Counted from the first letter of the stretch, positions 21,022-32,883 are shown. The stretch: DNA of 64,000 bases from Litorilinea aerophila (GCF_006569185.2 NZ_VIGC02000007.1:124001-188000); one strand, 5' to 3'. Translations and numbers: made by a program. Notes: generated by a model not told the origin, from the letters alone.

Positions 21022-21441
21022 TCAAGCGGCCAGGCTGTAGCGCCGGCTTCCAGGTTGGTGGGGCGCCACCTTTTCCGGCAGGGACAGGGCTTCGTTCAGC
21101 TCATGGACCAGCCCATTCTGGAGGACGGTGAGTTCTTCCTCGGGCAGCTCGGCCCGCACCACACTGTTTTCGGTGCCGTAGTTGTTGGTGGTGAAGCCAT
21201 CGGCGTGAAAATCAGTCCGCCACTGGCCGTCGATCAGGTAGCGAAACTCGTAGCTCTGCCCTGCCGGTAGCTCCACTTCCGCACGCCACACGCCGTCGTG
21301 GTCCTGGCGCATGGGAGTGGCCGTCTGATCCCAGTTGTTGAAATCGCCGGTCAGATAGATCCGGTCGGCCCAAAGACATGCGGGGAGTTCAAAAACGACG
21401 CGTACGTAACCGGGTCTCGAAGCTTTAAACTTGCGAATCAT
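21022..21441 (-). CDS. Small CBM48 (glycogen-binding/isoamylase N-terminal) domain protein
   Basis: This 139-residue protein is almost entirely one CBM48/AMPK-type beta-sandwich: VRVVFELPA, then IYLTGDFNNWDQTATPM, WRAEVELPAGQSYEFRYLIDGQWRTD (seen as AEVELPAGQSYEFRYLIDG). The GDFNNWD and YEFRYLIDG motifs are diagnostic. No catalytic domain is attached; the C-terminal 45 residues are a charged helix plus a basic tail. GGAGG precedes the ATG. It may bind glycogen or starch, or act as a modular regulator; no glycogen gene is nearby. Confidence 0.9.
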   Translation of the reverse strand: MIRKFKASRPGYVRVVFELPACLWADRIYLTGDFNNWDQTATPMRQDHDGVWRAEVELPAGQSYEFRYLIDGQWRTDFHADGFTTNNYGTENSVVRAELPEEELTVLQNGLVHELNEALSLPEKVAPHQPGSRRYSLAA

Positions 21442-21901
21442 GGCCTGTCCTCCTTCGGGTCAAATGCCGGGTTGGGTCCTGCATCAAGAATCTGACCTGC
21501 GAATTCCACCGAAAATTCGGCAACGGCTACCCGCTCGGCGGGTGACCGTCTGAGTTCCCTGGAATCTCCGTCAGATAATACGGATTGATAAGAGCGAATT
21601 TATCGATCCCGGCCGTGACCCGTTCTCCTGTCGGGCTGGCAGTGGTTCATGGATGCCTGCAGTGGGTCTGCGATGAAAGCTCGCCACAGGCTTGCTATGA
21701 TACAGGCTACGTCTCGCAACTTAACAACAGGTTACAGAATCTTAATGGTTGGGTTAAAGTTCATCCCTGGTAGCTTTACTGCTTTCGATAGTATAGACCA
21801 TTGAACGAAAAAACGAAAGGGTCCTTTGTCCTAAAATCAATCTGAATGATTTTGTGCCGCCGGAGTCGACAGGTGCACCCCAGAATGTGGCTTCAGGGCA
21901 A
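21442..21901. other. Non-coding stretch upstream of the CBM48 gene and downstream of leuS
   Basis: These 460 bp are less GC-rich than the surroundings. A small hairpin with arms ACCCGC and GCGGGT lies at 21529-21543. A minus-strand -10-like TATTAT is at 21580-21575 with no good -35. I see no gene. Confidence 0.5.
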
Positions 21902-21941
21902 AAGCAGGGGGACAGCCAAAACGTCCACTGTCCCCCCCTGG
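21902..21941 (-). terminator. Probable terminator of leuS
   Basis: On the minus strand a stem of CAGGGGGACAG with CTGTCCCCCCTG (21941-21929 with 21916-21906) and a 12-nt loop is followed by CTTTTGCC. It begins about 32 bp after the leuS stop. The T-tract is short. Confidence 0.65.
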
Positions 21942-21972
21942 CCAGCTTATCGGATTCGATGCTTGTGGCGGT

Positions 21973-24456
<2,484 letters not shown>

Positions 24457-24665
24457 GGACGTCGCTCCTATGGGTCAACGCTCGTGAAGGCTTGAATATC
24501 AACGGACGCTGATAGTTGCCAGATGCTGGCATCGGCTGCGCGCCATGCGGCCAGGCATCCGCTTCTCGGCCTGTCAATTCTGGCGCTATGAGACAGCCTG
24601 GTCATCAACAGCCTGAATTGGAAAAACAGCGAGAGTGGGGTGTGGCCCGCGCGCAGGTCAGCGGG

Positions 24666-24758
24666 CTAGCTAAGCGCGAGGATACCGCCCACCGAACCGG
24701 CGGTCAAGGGGAAGCGACTGGACGAAAAAATCTTCGCAACATACCGGCGTGCATTCAT
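24666..24758 (-). other. Possible 30-codon leader reading frame upstream of leuS
   Basis: A frame beginning ATGAATGCACGCC runs 30 codons to a TAG. Its end reads GGILALS, with three Leu codons in the last 13 (TTG, CTC, CTT). Directly after the stop lies a hairpin with arms GCCCGC and GCGGGC and, about 20 nt later, TTTTT. This would fit a leucine-sensing attenuator, but there is no clear ribosome binding site. Speculative. Confidence 0.25.
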
Positions 24759-24765
24759 AAATTTT

Positions 24766-24794
24766 ATTGTATCACAACCGGTCAAGTTCTTGAA
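24766..24794 (-). promoter_or_regulatory. Candidate leuS promoter
   Basis: On the minus strand a -10 TACAAT (24771-24766) lies 17 bp after TTCAAG (24794-24789) in an AT-rich stretch. Transcription would begin about 300 nt before the leuS ATG. The -35 is weak. Confidence 0.5.
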
Positions 24795-24820
24795 AAATTC
24801 TTCCGCATTCACACAGGGGC

Positions 24821-24872
24821 ACAGAGTAGAGACGCACGGCCGTGCATCTCTACTCTGTATATCTCTACTCTG
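24821..24872. repeat. Large palindromic repeat (GTAGAGACGCACGG type)
   Basis: A 38-bp near-perfect palindrome (24821-24858) has 11-bp outer arms ACAGAGTAGAG/CTCTACTCTGT and inner arms GCACGG/CCGTGC around a 2-base mismatch. ATCTCTACTCTGT is then repeated directly at 24860-24872. It lies 28-80 bp downstream of the ilvE stop, in the ilvE-leuS gap. The sequence resembles dispersed GTAGAGACG palindromes common in filamentous cyanobacteria and some Chloroflexota. Confidence 0.75.
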
Positions 24873-24899
24873 TGCGTCTCTATGCTCTATGGACGGGCC

Positions 24900-25844
24900 T
24901 CAGCCGGCGCGGACCGTTTCAGCCAGGCTCACGGGCGTGAACCAGTTCCATTTGTCGGGCAGCTCGCCCCGGATGATGCCGAAGAAGACATCCTGGATGC
25001 TCTTGGTGATGGGGCCGCGGCCGCCCTTGCCCACCGGCAGCCGATCCACCGAGCGAACCGGGGTGATCTCGGCGGCCGTGCCTGTGAAGAAGATTTCGTC
25101 GGCCAGGTAGAGCATCTCCCGGGGAATGGTGGTCTCCCGTACGGTGTAGCCCAGGTCCCGGGCAATGGTGATGGCGCAATCCCGGGTGATCCCCCCCAGG
25201 ATGCTGTTGCCCAGGGGGGGCGTGTAAATTTCACCTTTGTAGATGAGGAAGATGTTCTCGCCGCTGCCCTCGCTCACGTAGCCGTTGATGTCCAGGGCGA
25301 TGCCCTCGTTGAAGCCGTTATCCTTGGCTTCCATGACCACGTTCTGGCTGTTGACATACTGGCCGCCGATCTTGGCCAGCGCGTTGAGGGTGTCGGGGGC
25401 CATGCGGCGCCAGCTGCTCACCTGCACGTCCACGCCCTTTTCCAGGGCTTCGGCGCCCAGGTAGGCGCCCCAGGGCACCGTGGCCAGGATGGCGTCCACC
25501 GGGCAGCCCCGGCCGTCCACGCCCAGGGAGTCGTAGCCCCGGAAGACCAGGGGGCGGATGTAAGCGCTGCGGTGTTGATTGGCGCGCAACACCTCGGCCG
25601 TCACCTGCATCCACTCGTCGACGGTCAAGGGGGATGGAATGCGGGCGACTTTGCAACTGAAGAGCAGCCGTTCGAAATGTTCGGGCCCCCGGAAGATGGC
25701 CGGGTTCCCGTCCCGTTCGTAGGCGCGGATGCCCTCGAAGACGCTGCTGCCGTAGTGCAAGGCGTGGGTGAAGACGTGGACCTTCGCCTCGTCCCACGGG
25801 ATCACCTTGCCATTCATCCAGATATAATCAGCCCGCATGGCCAT
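24900..25844 (-). CDS. ilvE: Branched-chain amino acid aminotransferase
   Basis: IlvE performs the last step of Leu, Ile and Val synthesis with PLP. The 314 residues include HYGSSVFEGIRAY, the PLP lysine K158 in NALAKIGGQYVNS, GFNEGIALDINGYVSEGSGENIF, GITRDCAI and the phosphate-binding GTAAEITPVRSVD. The C-terminus (DKWNWFTPV) is canonical. AAGGAG lies 9 nt before the first ATG; a second in-frame ATG is two codons later. It is followed downstream by leuS on the same strand, a leucine-themed neighbourhood. Confidence 0.97.
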   Translation of the reverse strand: MAMRADYIWMNGKVIPWDEAKVHVFTHALHYGSSVFEGIRAYERDGNPAIFRGPEHFERLLFSCKVARIPSPLTVDEWMQVTAEVLRANQHRSAYIRPLVFRGYDSLGVDGRGCPVDAILATVPWGAYLGAEALEKGVDVQVSSWRRMAPDTLNALAKIGGQYVNSQNVVMEAKDNGFNEGIALDINGYVSEGSGENIFLIYKGEIYTPPLGNSILGGITRDCAITIARDLGYTVRETTIPREMLYLADEIFFTGTAAEITPVRSVDRLPVGKGGRGPITKSIQDVFFGIIRGELPDKWNWFTPVSLAETVRAG

Positions 25845-25925
25845 AAGGCGTTACTCCTTGTCGCTTCAGTTGTTCCGGGTGGCTTGTTCCCGGTTGGGTG
25901 GAAAACAGGGAATTCGTTGTCCGCT

Positions 25926-25955
25926 ATTATACAAAGGATGGCCGACCTTTGTCAT
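25926..25955 (-). promoter_or_regulatory. Candidate ilvE promoter
   Basis: On the minus strand TATAAT (25931-25926) is preceded at 18 bp by ATGACA (25955-25950). The start codon is about 82 bp downstream. Confidence 0.55.
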
Positions 25956-26026
25956 GTTTGCCCGACGGCTGGGCGCACTTCAAGCCCGGGGGACAATCCG
26001 GGGAGCAAGGCCAGGTCTACCGTCCC

Positions 26027-27406
26027 TCAGGACGCGGTGAGCAGGTGGTCGATGGCCTGGGTCAATTCACCCAGGGTGGCGGCGACGATGACGTCGTCAC
26101 AGTAGCGGGCATATTCCAGCATGTCGCTGTCACCGGTGCCCCAGAGCATGGGCGGCTCCGGGTTGAGCCAGATGGTGCGCCGGCAGCGCCGGGCCATCAT
26201 GCTGAAGAGATCCAGCCGGGGGTCGTGGTAGTTGTTGCGGGCATCCCCCACCATGATAAAGGTGGTGCGGCTGTCCAGGGTGTCCAGGTAGTTGCGGGCG
26301 AAGTTGTCCAGGCTGTAGCCCAGGTCCGTGTTGTAGGAGCCGGGCGGCATGCGCACCAGCACCTGGCTGATGGCATCTTTGGCTTCCTGTCCCACAAAGT
26401 CCGGCGTGATGTATTCCAGGTGGTCGATGAAGGCGAAGGCGTGGGTCTTGGTGACCAGATCCTGGAGCGCGTAGACCAGGCTGAGCATCAGTTCGGAGCA
26501 GTGGCGCATGGAGGTGCTGATGTCGCAGATGACCACCAGCTTGGGCTTCAGCCGGTGGTCCCGATGTTTGATCTCCATGGGGACGCCCCCGTGCTTCAGG
26601 TTGGCCCGCAGGGTGGCCTTGGCGTCCAACTGGCCGCTCTTGGCCCGCTTCTGGCGCAGGGCGATGCGGCTGCGCAGACGGTTGGCCAGGCGGCTCACCT
26701 CTTTGCGCAGCCGGTCCATGTCCCGGTCCGAAAGGGCGCCGAAGGGGCGGTCCAGCAGTTCGTCGATGCCCTGGTCCGGTCGTTCTTCGCTCATGTTTTC
26801 GGCGATGCGCTGGCCGGCGAACTGGGAGAGCTGCTCCTGGATGGCCTGTTGATTGGCCTGGATGAGCTGGCGCATCTGCTCCAGGCGCTCTTTGCTCATG
26901 CCCATCTGCGCCAGGAGCTGCATCAGTTCCCGCAGGGCTTCCCGCACTTCGTCGAAGCGCAGGGCCCGCATCATACGCCGGGCCATCCACTCCCGGTAGC
27001 GCATGTCGTTCATGCGGTTGAGGCCTACCATCTGGCCCAGTTGTTCCAGCTCCTGCTGGCTGAGCTGTTCACCCCGGAGGAGCTTTTCCATCATGCGGCG
27101 GAGCTGCTCGCTGAACATGCGCAGCGCCTGGGCCAGCATCTGGGCCTCCTCCGGCGACATGTCTTCCGTGATGTCCATCATGGGTGGCTGGTCGCCGCTG
27201 TCGAAGAAGAGGGGGAACAGCTCGTCGAAGATGGGCAGGCTGTTGGCGTCCTTGACCAGGGTGGTGCGCAGGCTGAGGCGGAAGAGCTCCCGCTCCTGGA
27301 CGCCCATGTGGTCGACCGCCTGGAAGGCATCCGCGCTCTCGGCCAGGCTGATGCGCACGCCGCCCGCCCGCAGCGCGGCGATAAATTTGAGCATCCGATC
27401 TTCCAT
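26027..27406 (-). CDS. VWA (CoxE-like) domain protein
   Basis: This 459-residue protein has a Met/Gln/Arg-rich helical N-terminal half (about 1-270) and a C-terminal von Willebrand factor A domain. The MIDAS motif is DISTSMRHC, followed by LMLSLVYALQD and a later TFIMVGDARNN. Such proteins pair with MoxR AAA+ ATPases, as here with the gene 35 bp upstream, and act as chaperones or metal-insertion factors (CoxD/CoxE in CO dehydrogenase maturation). No cox genes are present, so the target is unknown. ATG at 27406 is chosen for its AGGAG at 7 nt; a TTG two codons earlier is too close to it. Confidence 0.9.
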   Translation of the reverse strand: MEDRMLKFIAALRAGGVRISLAESADAFQAVDHMGVQERELFRLSLRTTLVKDANSLPIFDELFPLFFDSGDQPPMMDITEDMSPEEAQMLAQALRMFSEQLRRMMEKLLRGEQLSQQELEQLGQMVGLNRMNDMRYREWMARRMMRALRFDEVREALRELMQLLAQMGMSKERLEQMRQLIQANQQAIQEQLSQFAGQRIAENMSEERPDQGIDELLDRPFGALSDRDMDRLRKEVSRLANRLRSRIALRQKRAKSGQLDAKATLRANLKHGGVPMEIKHRDHRLKPKLVVICDISTSMRHCSELMLSLVYALQDLVTKTHAFAFIDHLEYITPDFVGQEAKDAISQVLVRMPPGSYNTDLGYSLDNFARNYLDTLDSRTTFIMVGDARNNYHDPRLDLFSMMARRCRRTIWLNPEPPMLWGTGDSDMLEYARYCDDVIVAATLGELTQAIDHLLTAS

Positions 27407-27441
27407 GGTCAAACTCCTCTGGTCATCCCGTCGCCACGGGG

Positions 27442-28410
27442 CTAATCCCGCCAGCGGAACTGGCTCAGGTCATCGTCCTCAATGTCCACGCCCCGGGAGC
27501 TGACCTGCATGCGGCGACGAACTTTCTGCAGGTCGCTCTCGTGCTTCAGCAGGACGTTCAAGGTGGTCTCCAGGGTCTCTTCGTCCAGTTGTTTGGCGTT
27601 GAGGGCCACCAGGGAACGGGCCCAGTCCAGGGTTTCGCTGATGCTGGGCGATTTGCGCAGATCCAGATCCCGCAGCCGTTGCACCAGCTCCACCGCCTGG
27701 CGGGCCAGCTTGGGGCTCAGCTCGGGCACCTTCAGGCGCACCACGGCCAGCTCCTGTTCCAGGGAAGGGTAGCCGATGAAGAGGTAGAGGCAGCGCCGCT
27801 TCAGGGCTTCGCTCAGCTCCCGGGTGTTGTTGCTGGTCAGCACCACCAGGGGGCGATGGACCGCTGCAAGAGTGCCCAGCTCCGGCACGCTGACCTGGAA
27901 GTCGCTCAGCACTTCCAACAGGAAGGCCTCGAACTCGGCGTCGGCCCGGTCGATCTCGTCGATCAGGAGGACAGTGGGCTTTTCACTGAGGATTGCCTTG
28001 AGCAGGGGGCGTTGCAGCAGAAAGCGCATGGAGAAGAAGACGTCCTCTTCAGCCGCCAGCCGGTCGGCGGCTTCGGCCAGGGAATGGGTGTTGGCCAGGG
28101 TCTCCTGGAGCTTGTCCCGCAGCAGCTGGGTGTAGAGCAGCTGCTTGGCATATTCCCATTCGTACAGGGCCTTGGTTTCGTCCAGCCCTTCGTAACACTG
28201 GAGGCGGATGAGTTCCCGGCCGGTGGCGCCGGCAATGGCCTTGGCCAGCTCCGTCTTGCCCACGCCGGCCGGCCCTTCGGTCAGCAGGGGTTTGCCCAGC
28301 TGCTGGCAGAGGTAGACGGTGGTGGCGATTTCGTCGCTGGCGATGTACTGTTGTTCTCCGAGCGCTTCTTTGACAGCGCGGGGGGAAGTGTAGACTCGAT
28401 TGTTGGTCAC
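27442..28410 (-). CDS. MoxR-family AAA+ ATPase (CoxD-like)
   Basis: The 322 residues contain Walker A GPAGVGKTE, Walker B in LLIDEIDRADAEFEAFLLE, sensor 1 in VVLTSNNTRELSEALKRRC and the arginine-finger region LKRRCLYLFIGYP. The start is a GTG at 28410 with GAGGAG 8 nt upstream. MoxR ATPases form hexamers and remodel partner proteins together with VWA proteins; the VWA gene follows in the same operon. Expressed from the promoter at 28490-28462. Confidence 0.93.
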   Translation of the reverse strand: MTNNRVYTSPRAVKEALGEQQYIASDEIATTVYLCQQLGKPLLTEGPAGVGKTELAKAIAGATGRELIRLQCYEGLDETKALYEWEYAKQLLYTQLLRDKLQETLANTHSLAEAADRLAAEEDVFFSMRFLLQRPLLKAILSEKPTVLLIDEIDRADAEFEAFLLEVLSDFQVSVPELGTLAAVHRPLVVLTSNNTRELSEALKRRCLYLFIGYPSLEQELAVVRLKVPELSPKLARQAVELVQRLRDLDLRKSPSISETLDWARSLVALNAKQLDEETLETTLNVLLKHESDLQKVRRRMQVSSRGVDIEDDDLSQFRWRD

Positions 28411-28461
28411 AGGAGGATCTCCTCAATGAACAAGATGTTCAAGACGGCCCAATCTGGTGAA

Positions 28462-28490
28462 AGTGTACATCAACGCCAACTGTTTGTAAA
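28462..28490 (-). promoter_or_regulatory. Promoter of the moxR-vwa operon
   Basis: On the minus strand TTTACA (28490-28485), a 17-bp spacer and TACACT (28467-28462). The GTG start of the MoxR gene is about 52 bp downstream of the -10. Confidence 0.6.
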
Positions 28491-28511
28491 CCAAACTTTC
28501 GAGGGGGGCAG

Positions 28512-28540
28512 TTGCGCCACCGGGATGACTTGGCTACAAT
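28512..28540 (+). promoter_or_regulatory. Promoter of the M20 hydrolase gene
   Basis: TTGCGC (28512-28517), a 17-bp spacer and TACAAT (28535-28540). It is back to back with the moxR promoter, so the 264-bp gap holds divergent promoters. Confidence 0.6.
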
Positions 28541-28674
28541 CGGCCCAATCGACGGACATGGTAGGTCACGTTTCCACATGTGATTGCCGGTCCGATATAG
28601 AAACCGGAGCTACGAAATCTGCGTGCCCCCTCGCAAGACAATTCGGTATACCCACGGAAATCCCGGAGGAACCC

Positions 28675-29853
28675 ATGACAGAGATGAATCAGGAGCGGCT
28701 GGTGCAGTTTGCCCGGGAGCTGGTACAGCTCCCCAGCCTGAGCGGGCAGGAACAGGCGGTGGCCCGGCGGGTCCAGGCAGAGATGGAGGCCCTGGGCTTC
28801 GACCAGGTCACCGTGGACGAGAACGGCAGCGTGATCGGGGTCATCGAGGGGAGGGAGCCGGGCAACACTCTGCTCCTGGATGCCCACACCGACACCGTGG
28901 ACGTGACGTCAGGGGTCCCCTGGCAGCGGGATCCCTTCTCCGGCGCGGTGGTGGACGGTGCTCTGCACGGCCGGGGCAGCGCGGACATGAAGGGCGCGCT
29001 GGCGGCCATGGTCCACGCCGCCGCCGGCCTGGATCGCAGCCATCTCCGGGGCCGGGTGGTGGTGAGCGCCTCCACCCTGGAGGAGGTGCTGGAAGGGATC
29101 GCCCTGCAGGCCGTCATGGCCCGCTATCCCCCGGACTTCGTGGTCATCGGCGAGGCCACCGGGCTGAACCTGAGCCGGGGCGGTCGGGGGCGGGCCGAAG
29201 TCCGTCTGGAGACGGTGGGCCGGCCGGCCCACTCCTCGTCCCCCCAGCTGGGCCGCAACGCGGTGCTGGACATGCTCCAGGCGGTGGCCGCCGTGGAGGC
29301 GCTGACGCTGCCCACCCACCCCCTCATGGGGCCGGCCATCCTGGCCCTGACTGATATCATCTCCGAGCCCTACCCGGGCCACTCGGTCATTCCCAGCATC
29401 TGCCGGGTGACCTACGACCGGCGGCTCTTGCCCGGCGAAACGGAAGAGGACGTGCTAGGTCCCATCCTGGCGCTGGCGGAGGGCGACCTGGCGGCCCGAC
29501 AGATTCAGCTACGGGCCACCATTGCCACCGGCGAGTACACCGCCTACACCGGCAACGTCTTGCGCATGGCCAAGTTCTTTCCGGCCTGGCTCCTGCCGGA
29601 GGACCACGCCTTCGTCCAGCGTTCCCTGGCTGGCCTGCACGCGGCCGGCCTTCAGCCCGAATTGACCACCTACCGCTTCTGCACCAACGCGGCCTACAGC
29701 GCCGGCGTCGCCCATGTGCCCACGGTGGGCTTTGGCCCCGCAACCGAGGCCGATGCCCACGTGGTAGACGAGCGGCTGCGGCTGGAGGACCTCCTGGCTG
29801 CGGCCCGGGGCTACCGGGGCATCATGGAGGCCGTGCTGAACGGGACGGATTGA
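28675..29853 (+). CDS. M20 family metallohydrolase, YgeY-like
   Basis: This 392-residue zinc hydrolase has the metal ligands His71/Asp73 in DAHTDTVDV, Asp104 in GRGSADMKG, the catalytic Glu136-Glu137 pair and Glu160 in VIGEATGLNLSRGGRGRAEV. The dimerisation lid follows (RPAHSSSPQLGRNA). The overall pattern, including the (R)GGRGR and DRRLLPGETEED segments, resembles the YgeY family, described as linked to selenium metabolism. selA is present 29 kb away. Other M20 members (ArgE, DapE) are possible. GGAGGA lies 4 nt before the ATG at 28675; the open frame extends upstream but only through the antisense of moxR. Confidence 0.88.
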   Translation: MTEMNQERLVQFARELVQLPSLSGQEQAVARRVQAEMEALGFDQVTVDENGSVIGVIEGREPGNTLLLDAHTDTVDVTSGVPWQRDPFSGAVVDGALHGRGSADMKGALAAMVHAAAGLDRSHLRGRVVVSASTLEEVLEGIALQAVMARYPPDFVVIGEATGLNLSRGGRGRAEVRLETVGRPAHSSSPQLGRNAVLDMLQAVAAVEALTLPTHPLMGPAILALTDIISEPYPGHSVIPSICRVTYDRRLLPGETEEDVLGPILALAEGDLAARQIQLRATIATGEYTAYTGNVLRMAKFFPAWLLPEDHAFVQRSLAGLHAAGLQPELTTYRFCTNAAYSAGVAHVPTVGFGPATEADAHVVDERLRLEDLLAAARGYRGIMEAVLNGTD

Positions 29854-29869
29854 CGCCGTCTCAAGTCGT

Positions 29870-29973
29870 TCCGTCTGGTCAATCCCGTCCGAAATTCGCC
29901 GATAGGTTCCACCAGAAGGAGCGCGCCCAGAGGGTACCCGGAATTTCTGCCGTGGTCTTTACGCCAGACTGTA
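29870..29973 (-). repeat. MITE-like palindromic element, copy C
   Basis: Read on the minus strand it begins TACAGTCTGGCGTAAAGACC and is nearly collinear with copy A, sharing CCCTCTGGGCGCGCTCC and TGGTGGAACCTATCGGCGAA. It sits between the convergent stops of the M20 hydrolase (29853) and PBP1A (29989). Confidence 0.75.
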
Positions 29974-29988
29974 GTCGTGCCCCACTGT

Positions 29989-32883
29989 CTACGGTGGCCC
30001 GCCGGTCAAGACCTCAGTGCCGGTCAGGGTCACGGTGGTGGTGAGGATGCTGCCGGCGTCGGCTTCCGGGCTGGGCAGGGGCGTCCACGTGGGCGTTGGC
30101 CCATCCCCAGGTGATTCTGTGGGGGCTTCGGTGGGCACCTCTGTAGGCGCAGGAGTGGCCGTGGGCGCCTCGACGGTGGGCGTGTCCGTGGGCGGGGCCT
30201 CCGTCACCGGCGGCACGGCCGTGGGCGTCTCCGTGGGTACCTCTGTGGGGATCGCCGTGGGGAGCGGCGGTGTGGGCGTGTCCTGGGGCACCGGCGTCCA
30301 GGTGGCTGTGGGGGGTGGCGTGGGCGTGGGCTGCTCCACAAAGACCCGCACCCGGGTTTCGTACATGGCGCCAGCCCGGTCGTAGACCACCAGGCGCAGG
30401 GTGTGGGGGCCGTTGCCCAGGCTCCGGGTGTCCCACTGGCCCAGCACGCCGTCCAGGACGGGCTGGCGGGCGGCTTCCGGCGCCGGCCCGATGGGCGGAC
30501 TGAAGGCGCCGGGGTCATGGCTCACGCCGTAGGAGAGCTCGTAGTGGTCAAACTCCGGCACATTGGCCGTGCCCACCACGGTCACCACGCCGCCCACCAC
30601 TTCACCCTCCACCGGCTGGCGGATGAAGAGCTCCGGCGCAAAGGCGAAGGTCTCTTCAGGGCTGGCCGGCGGTTGGGGGATGCCGTGGGCTTCGGCCCAC
30701 TCCCGGTACGGTTCCGGATAGATTTTGAACACCTTCTCTTCGATGGCCTCGGGCGGCGTGAACTCGGTGGCCAGCCGGCCGCTGGTCCGATCCAGGCGCA
30801 CGATCTGGTAGAGGTCCTTCTCCGGCGGCAGGGGCGGCCGGTCCTCAGCGAACCAGTACTGGCGGGTTTCCGGGCAGGCGGGGCTGGGCAGGGTCCCCGT
30901 GTCGGCGCAGACTTCGAAGCGGCGGACGCCGGGTGGCGGCGTGAATTCCTGCACCGGTTCATTGACCAGGGCGGCGGTCATGAACTGGTTCCAGATGGGG
31001 CCCGCACCGCTCACGCCGGAGATGTCCCGCATGGGCGAGTTGTCGCTGTTGCCCACCCACACGCCGGTCACCAGCTGGGGCGTGTAGCCCACGGTCAGGT
31101 TGTCCCGGAAGTCGTTGGTGGTGCCCGTCTTGACCGCGGCCGGGCGGTTCAGGCGCAGAACCGAGTTGGGGCCGAAGGTGGGGCTGCGGGCCTCGTTGTC
31201 GCTCAGGATGTCGGTGATGAGGAAGGCGTCCACCGGATCCACCACCTGGCCTGCGTCGGCCGGCTGGCAGGGGCGGTCGCTGTTCATCTCGCAGAGCACC
31301 CGGCCCTCGCTGTCGGTGATGCGCAGGATGGCCACAGGCGGCACCCGGTATCCGCTGTTGGCCAGCACGGCGTAGGCGCCGGTCAGCTCCAGCAGGGGCA
31401 CTTCTCCGCCACCCAGGGCCAGGCTCAGGCCGTAGTCCGGGCGGGTCAAGGTGGTGATGCCCAGGCGCCGGGCCAGCTCCAGGAAGTTGGGCAGGCCCAC
31501 CGTCTGCAGGGCGCGCACGGCCGGGATGTTGTAGCTGTTGGCCAGGGCAGTGCGCACCGTGACCAGCCCGTGCTCCCGGTTGTCGTAGTTGGTGGGCACG
31601 TAGGGTGGGTTGGCGCCGTCGGGAAATGCCTCTTCGATGTCCGCCACCAGGGTACCCGGCGTCCACCGCTCCGCCAGGGGTTTATCCGGCTGGGCGAATG
31701 CGGCCAGGTAGACGAAGGGCTTGATGGCGCTGCCGGGCTGCCGGGGGGCCAGGGCCATATTCACCTGGCCGTCGATCTCCACATTGTCAAAGTCGGCGCT
31801 GCCCACGAAGGCCAGGATCTCGCCCGTGTTGGGGCGCAGGGCCACCAGCGCGCCGTTGGAGACGTTGCGATCGGCCAGCCGATTCACCTGCTCCTGCACG
31901 ATCTGCTGGGCCATCTCCTGCAGGGAGAGATCCAGGGTGGTGGTCACGTTGAGCCCGGTCTGGTAGAGGGCTTCCGGCCCCAGGAGCGATTCCAGCTGTT
32001 GGCGCACGTAGAGGGTGAAGTGGGGCGCCTTCATCTCATAGCTCAGGGGCGCGTAGGAGAGGGGCTCCAGCCAGGCGGCGTCCGCCTGCTCTGGGGTGAT
32101 GTAGCCGTTCTCCACCATCAAGCTCAGGACCACGCCCTGCCGGGCCTTGGCCCGGTCCGGGTGGGTGTAGGGATCGTAGTAGGCGGGAAGCTGGGGCAGG
32201 CCGGCCAGCAGCGCGGCTTCGGCCAGGGTGAGCTCCGAGACGTCTTTATTGAAATAGGTCTCGGCAGCTGCGTCCGCCCCGTAGGCCAGGTTCCCGTAGT
32301 AGAGCTCGTTGAGGTAGAGCTCCAGGATCTGGTCCTTGTGGTAGCGGCGGCTGATCTCGGCGGAGAGGATGGCCTCTTTGACCTTGCGGGTGATGCTCCG
32401 CTCGGGGGAGAGGAAGACCAGCTTCACCAGTTGCTGGGGAATGGTGGAAGCGCCCGAGACCACATCCCCCTCCTGGACTGCGTAGTAGAGGGCCCGTAAC
32501 AGGGCCACCGGGTCGATGCCCCGGTGCCGGTAGAAATTGGCATCTTCGGTGGCAATGGTGGCCTGGATCAGGTAGGGGGAGATGCGGTCCAGGGGGACCA
32601 CCTGTCGCCGTCCGGCGTTGGGGTCGAAGGTCTCGTTCAGCAGCTCGCCGTTGCGGTCGAAGATGCGGGTGCTCTGGAAGCTGCTGGCCCGGCTGGTCAG
32701 CTCGTCCGGCGCGGGGAGGTCCGCGGCGATCACGGCATAGCCGATGAGGCCGCCGCCCAGCCCGAAGGCGGCCAGCGCCACAAAGGCCAGGATGCCGCTG
32801 ATCAGCCCGCGCACGAAGCCGCCGCCGGCGCGGGGCCGGCTGCGCCGAGGGGCTCTGGGTTGCAGTTCAAAACGATGGGCCAT
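29989..32883 (-). CDS. Penicillin-binding protein 1A, bifunctional transglycosylase/transpeptidase
   Basis: This 964-residue class A PBP polymerises and cross-links peptidoglycan. It has a basic cytoplasmic tail, one membrane anchor (about 25-55), a GT51 domain ([13 protein letters not shown] near 113-125, [26 protein letters not shown]) and a transpeptidase with SxxK in [15 protein letters not shown] (SxN) and [12 protein letters not shown] Cys pair ([12 protein letters not shown]) follows. The last 130 residues are a Thr/Pro/Glu-rich low-complexity tail after an Ig-like segment. ATG at 32883 is preferred over a TTG two codons earlier. Upstream DNA has an odd GAAGACT/GAAGATT direct repeat and no clear ribosome binding site. 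Confidence 0.95.
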   Translation of the reverse strand: MAHRFELQPRAPRRSRPRAGGGFVRGLISGILAFVALAAFGLGGGLIGYAVIAADLPAPDELTSRASSFQSTRIFDRNGELLNETFDPNAGRRQVVPLDRISPYLIQATIATEDANFYRHRGIDPVALLRALYYAVQEGDVVSGASTIPQQLVKLVFLSPERSITRKVKEAILSAEISRRYHKDQILELYLNELYYGNLAYGADAAAETYFNKDVSELTLAEAALLAGLPQLPAYYDPYTHPDRAKARQGVVLSLMVENGYITPEQADAAWLEPLSYAPLSYEMKAPHFTLYVRQQLESLLGPEALYQTGLNVTTTLDLSLQEMAQQIVQEQVNRLADRNVSNGALVALRPNTGEILAFVGSADFDNVEIDGQVNMALAPRQPGSAIKPFVYLAAFAQPDKPLAERWTPGTLVADIEEAFPDGANPPYVPTNYDNREHGLVTVRTALANSYNIPAVRALQTVGLPNFLELARRLGITTLTRPDYGLSLALGGGEVPLLELTGAYAVLANSGYRVPPVAILRITDSEGRVLCEMNSDRPCQPADAGQVVDPVDAFLITDILSDNEARSPTFGPNSVLRLNRPAAVKTGTTNDFRDNLTVGYTPQLVTGVWVGNSDNSPMRDISGVSGAGPIWNQFMTAALVNEPVQEFTPPPGVRRFEVCADTGTLPSPACPETRQYWFAEDRPPLPPEKDLYQIVRLDRTSGRLATEFTPPEAIEEKVFKIYPEPYREWAEAHGIPQPPASPEETFAFAPELFIRQPVEGEVVGGVVTVVGTANVPEFDHYELSYGVSHDPGAFSPPIGPAPEAARQPVLDGVLGQWDTRSLGNGPHTLRLVVYDRAGAMYETRVRVFVEQPTPTPPPTATWTPVPQDTPTPPLPTAIPTEVPTETPTAVPPVTEAPPTDTPTVEAPTATPAPTEVPTEAPTESPGDGPTPTWTPLPSPEADAGSILTTTVTLTGTEVLTGGPP

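Noticed and set aside
24457-24765. T-box riboswitch upstream of leuS
   Set aside because: GGTGGGCGGTATCCTCGCG resembles the T-box bulge superficially, but the UGGU needed for tRNA-Leu and the ACCGCG context are missing and no Stem I is seen.
27541-28674. N-terminal extension of the M20 hydrolase
   Set aside because: The upstream open frame is antisense to moxR; the ATG at 28675 has a strong GGAGGA site and the family's normal start.
30403-32499. 698-codon plus-strand frame across PBP1A
   Set aside because: Antisense to an intact PBP1A; no family signature.
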